From: Desulfobacula sp.
GTDB taxonomy: Bacteria; Desulfobacterota; Desulfobacteria; Desulfobacterales; Desulfobacteraceae
Length of the DNA stretch: 24,311 bases
Assembly: GCA_027858355.1 (NCBI GenBank)
Contig: JAQICW010000399.1
Span: forward strand, 1-24,311
Direction: 5' to 3'
Shown here piece by piece: positions 22,162 through 24,311 of this stretch; the stretch's first letter is position 1, and each line of letters starts with the position of its first letter. Position numbers and translations under genes: made by a program. Below the pieces are notes generated by a model. It did no database searches, was not told the DNA's origin, and saw only the letters and a list, made by a program, of their open reading frames with translations.

Positions 22162-23502
22162 ATGAAACTTGTAATCATTGGCGGTGATGCCGCAGGTATG
22201 AGTGCCGCAAGCAGGGCAAAAAGAAAAGATCCAGATATTGACGTTATTGTATTAGAGCAGACCCATGATGTTTCTTACAGTGCCTGTGGTATGCCCTATA
22301 ACATTGCCGACACTGAAAGGGATATGGAATCGCTTGTTGTAAGAAAGGCTGAAGTGTTTATTGAAAAAAACAAGATAAATCTTTTGACGGGTCATAGAGC
22401 CACGGCCATTGATCCTAAAGGCAAAAAAGTATCTGGAATAATAATTGGAGGAGAGCCGTTGAGTTTTGATTATGATAAATTGTTTATTGCCACGGGTGCT
22501 TCTTCTGTGATTCCCGACCTGCCGGGATTTAATCTGCCCCAGGTGATGTCCTTAAAAAGTCTTGAACAGGGTAAACAGATAAAAGATTATATCCAGCAGA
22601 ATAGAATCAAAAAAGCTGTGATTATCGGGATGGGCTATATCGCTCTTGAAATGTGTGAAGCCTTTGAAAAAAGAGGTGTAAAAGTGAGTATGGTTAAGCC
22701 GGGACCGGTTTTTTTGCCCTGGCTTGTACCTGAACTTGCAGGTGTCATTTACCAGGAGTTAATCGAGAAGGGTGTTGATATTTATTCTGGACATGCTATC
22801 CAGAAAATTGAGCCCCTGGGCGACGGTGTTCAGGTTGTATGTGAAAACCTGACTTTAGAGGCAGATATGGTACTTGTGGCAATGGGGGTAAAACCCTGCA
22901 GCGAAATGGCAAAACATGCCGGTCTTGAATTGGGAATTTCTGACTCCATAGCTGTGGACAGGTATTTAAAAACCTCGGATAAGGATATTTATGCGGCAGG
23001 AGACTGTGCTGATACCTATCATGTAGTGACGGATAACAAATGCTGGATTCCCCTGGCATTAATAGCCAACAGGGCAGGGTGGGCAGTTGCTGATAATGTT
23101 ACAGGAAGTCAGACCCGTCTTCAAGGCATTGCCGGAACATCTGTTTTTAAAGTTTTTTCCCTTGAGGTTGCCAGATCGGGTTTCAATTTTAAAGAGGCAA
23201 CAGATGCAGGATTTGATCCTGTGGAAAATAGCGTTAAAACAAGATCCCGGGCTCATGGACAGCCAGGTTCGACTCCCATTCACATCAATATGGTGGCAGA
23301 CAAAAAAACAGGCCGCCTTCTTGGCACCCAGATGGTGGGAAAAGAAGGGGTGGCTCACAGGATCAATGCCATTGCTGTAGCTTTGCATAACAAGATGACA
23401 GTAGAAGATTTTTCCCAGACAGACCTGGCCTATGCACCCCCTTTTGGACCGGTTTGGGATCCTTTGTTAACAGCAGCTAACCAGTTGGTAAAAAAAATAT
23501 AG
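22162..23502 (+). CDS. CoA-disulfide reductase / NAD(P)H oxidoreductase-like flavoprotein
   Basis: This 446-aa pyridine nucleotide-disulfide oxidoreductase has an N-terminal FAD motif IIGGDAAGMSAAS, the single active-site Cys42 in SYSACGMPYN, a second nucleotide-binding motif IIGMGYIALEM (about residue 154), the FAD-closing DIYAAGDCAD and a C-terminal dimerisation domain (LLGTQMVGKEGVAHRINA). The single-Cys arrangement is shared by CoA-disulfide reductase, NADH oxidase and persulfide reductase (Npsr); the family cannot be split further from sequence by eye. No rhodanese or TusA domain is fused. The OsmC-like neighbour favours a thiol, CoA-persulfide or polysulfide substrate. ATG 22162 has AAGGAG upstream. 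Confidence 0.9.
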   Translation: MKLVIIGGDAAGMSAASRAKRKDPDIDVIVLEQTHDVSYSACGMPYNIADTERDMESLVVRKAEVFIEKNKINLLTGHRATAIDPKGKKVSGIIIGGEPLSFDYDKLFIATGASSVIPDLPGFNLPQVMSLKSLEQGKQIKDYIQQNRIKKAVIIGMGYIALEMCEAFEKRGVKVSMVKPGPVFLPWLVPELAGVIYQELIEKGVDIYSGHAIQKIEPLGDGVQVVCENLTLEADMVLVAMGVKPCSEMAKHAGLELGISDSIAVDRYLKTSDKDIYAAGDCADTYHVVTDNKCWIPLALIANRAGWAVADNVTGSQTRLQGIAGTSVFKVFSLEVARSGFNFKEATDAGFDPVENSVKTRSRAHGQPGSTPIHINMVADKKTGRLLGTQMVGKEGVAHRINAIAVALHNKMTVEDFSQTDLAYAPPFGPVWDPLLTAANQLVKKI

Positions 23503-23635
23503 GATGTTATTTATGGATATAGAAAATTCTGAGAATAAAAAATATAATATTAATCTTAAAATAATAATAGTTTCTTAAAATTAATGTTAACATAAGGTCA
23601 AGACGAAAATCATTTATAATGACAGGAAACAATGA

Positions 23636-24244
23636 ATGGAAGATTTTGAAATCCTTTTAAAGGGGTCTGCCAAAGCCCATGGTCACCTTTGTCCAGGACA
23701 GGTAGTGGGGGTTCGCATGGCAATGCTGGGCTGTAATCTCATCGGCTTTGATGAACCAAGAACTCTGCCCCAGATAAAAAAACTCATTGTTTATGTGGAA
23801 ATCGACAGATGCGCCACAGATGCCATCGCATTTGTAACCGGTGTAAAACTTGGAAGACGTTCTCTGAAGTTTGTGGATAACGGCATCATGGCAGCCACTT
23901 TTGTAAATCTTGAGACCCAAAAAGCATTCAGGATAGCTTCCACAGAGGAATCAAGGGATCTTGCTGCTGTATATGCGCCAGATATTAAGAATAAAGAAAA
24001 ACAACAGCTTGAGGCTTACAAAAAAATGGAAATAGACGATCTCTTTATTGTTGAAGAGGTATCTGTTGATGTACCTGCCTGCGATTATCCTGGCCCCACC
24101 AGATTCAAGGCTGTGTGTGCAAGGTGTAATACTATTGTCAGGGATAAACGTGAAGTCCTGAAAAATGATGAGATCCTTTGCAGGAACTGCGCCTTTGGCT
24201 CCTATTATCAACCTTTAAAGAAAAAAGAAAAAAGTAATGATTAA
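23636..24244 (+). CDS. FmdE-family metal-binding protein with zinc ribbon
   Basis: This 202-aa protein matches the FmdE (formylmethanofuran dehydrogenase subunit E-like) family. Seen: HGHLCPG (His15, His17, Cys19), VEIDRCATDAI (Cys59, Asp62) and a C-terminal zinc ribbon, CARC followed by CRNC about 24 residues later. In known biology FmdE-like proteins occur near molybdenum or tungsten enzymes and cofactor genes, and the subunit link to formylmethanofuran dehydrogenase itself is weak. ATG 23636 has AGGAAA upstream. It is separated from the flavoprotein gene by 133 nt of AT-rich DNA with no gene, so it may have its own promoter. It overlaps the following gene by 8 nt. Confidence 0.88.
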   Translation: MEDFEILLKGSAKAHGHLCPGQVVGVRMAMLGCNLIGFDEPRTLPQIKKLIVYVEIDRCATDAIAFVTGVKLGRRSLKFVDNGIMAATFVNLETQKAFRIASTEESRDLAAVYAPDIKNKEKQQLEAYKKMEIDDLFIVEEVSVDVPACDYPGPTRFKAVCARCNTIVRDKREVLKNDEILCRNCAFGSYYQPLKKKEKSND

Positions 24245-24311
24245 AAAAACTACTCTTTTGCCTTTTAAAACAATACCTGTTGACCAGGCCGTGGGTACAT
24301 CGAAAAAGGGA
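24237..24311 (+). CDS. Start of a probable molybdopterin-binding protein (partial)
   Basis: Only the first 25 codons are in the window. The N-terminus (LLPFKTIPVDQAVGT) resembles the start of MoeA/molybdopterin-binding proteins, which often begin with a VPVEEAVGM-type segment. The ATG overlaps the end of the FmdE gene by 8 nt, which implies coupled translation. FmdE next to molybdopterin-binding genes is a common pairing, and this supports the guess. The reading frame stays open to the window end. Confidence 0.45.
   Translation, partial: MIKKTTLLPFKTIPVDQAVGTSKKG

Noticed and set aside
1..24311. CRISPR array, tRNA or rRNA genes, complete insertion sequence
   Set aside because: No regularly spaced repeats, cloverleaf-like sequence, rRNA segment or transposase was seen on reading either strand.

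Overview
This AT-rich window reads like an anaerobic, sulfate-reducing deltaproteobacterium (Desulfobacterales-like). That placement is inferred from the dense set of heterodisulfide-reductase (Hdr/Qmo-type) genes, acetogen-type MetF/MetV proteins, PAS-domain regulators and sigma-54 control. No rRNA, tRNA, CRISPR array or complete insertion sequence is visible.

Layout. Positions 18011 down to 35 (minus strand) hold a nearly unbroken co-directional block of 20 genes. Module A, promoter-proximal (18011-9430), is tusA, an MvhD-like gene, a 431-aa HdrA/QmoA-like gene, a 603-aa HdrA/QmoB-like gene, a small winged-helix protein, hdrC, hdrB, a DsrE-like gene, a Cys-rich unknown, metV, metF and a small FmdB-type zinc ribbon. 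After a 382-nt gap, module B (9047-2997) is a divergent metF, a 1016-aa fused HdrA, mvhD, metV and metF. The block ends with a CheY-like response regulator, an unknown protein with ACT-like features and a PAS histidine kinase whose C-terminus is cut off near the window edge. Next comes a minus-strand sigma-54-dependent activator gene (20009-18603). Diverging from it on the plus strand (20280 to the end) are small DUF genes, DUF1638, an OsmC-like protein, a CoA-disulfide-reductase-like flavoprotein, an FmdE protein and the start of a probable molybdopterin-binding protein.

How it may work. MetF plus MetV with HdrABC and MvhD is known from acetogens (Moorella thermoacetica) as a methylene-tetrahydrofolate reductase complex. 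Here the set appears twice in different architectures: separate HdrA halves with HdrBC, TusA and DsrE-like sulfur-carrier proteins in module A, and a fused HdrA without HdrBC in module B. I infer a C1 (methyl/methylene-THF) redox system with flavin-based electron transfer and a possible thiol or sulfur-relay connection. Several cofactor sites are altered: an HdrB that lost its N-terminal CCG cysteines, a fused HdrA that lost its inserted ferredoxin cysteines, and a His-for-Cys change in the 603-aa protein.

Control. The most striking non-coding result is a regulatory hub. A 13-bp inverted repeat (18232-18266) lies midway between two divergent sigma-54 promoter matches. One (18094-18109, minus) faces the tusA-hdr-met operon. 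The other (18376-18392, plus) faces a region of about 110 nt that ends in a strong intrinsic terminator and contains no good ORF, so it looks like a small RNA with CCUCC-type, anti-Shine-Dalgarno-like segments. A related half-site (20072-20079) lies upstream of a third sigma-54-like promoter (20180-20195) in front of the plus-strand genes. The activator encoded between these regions is the obvious candidate regulator of all three promoters.
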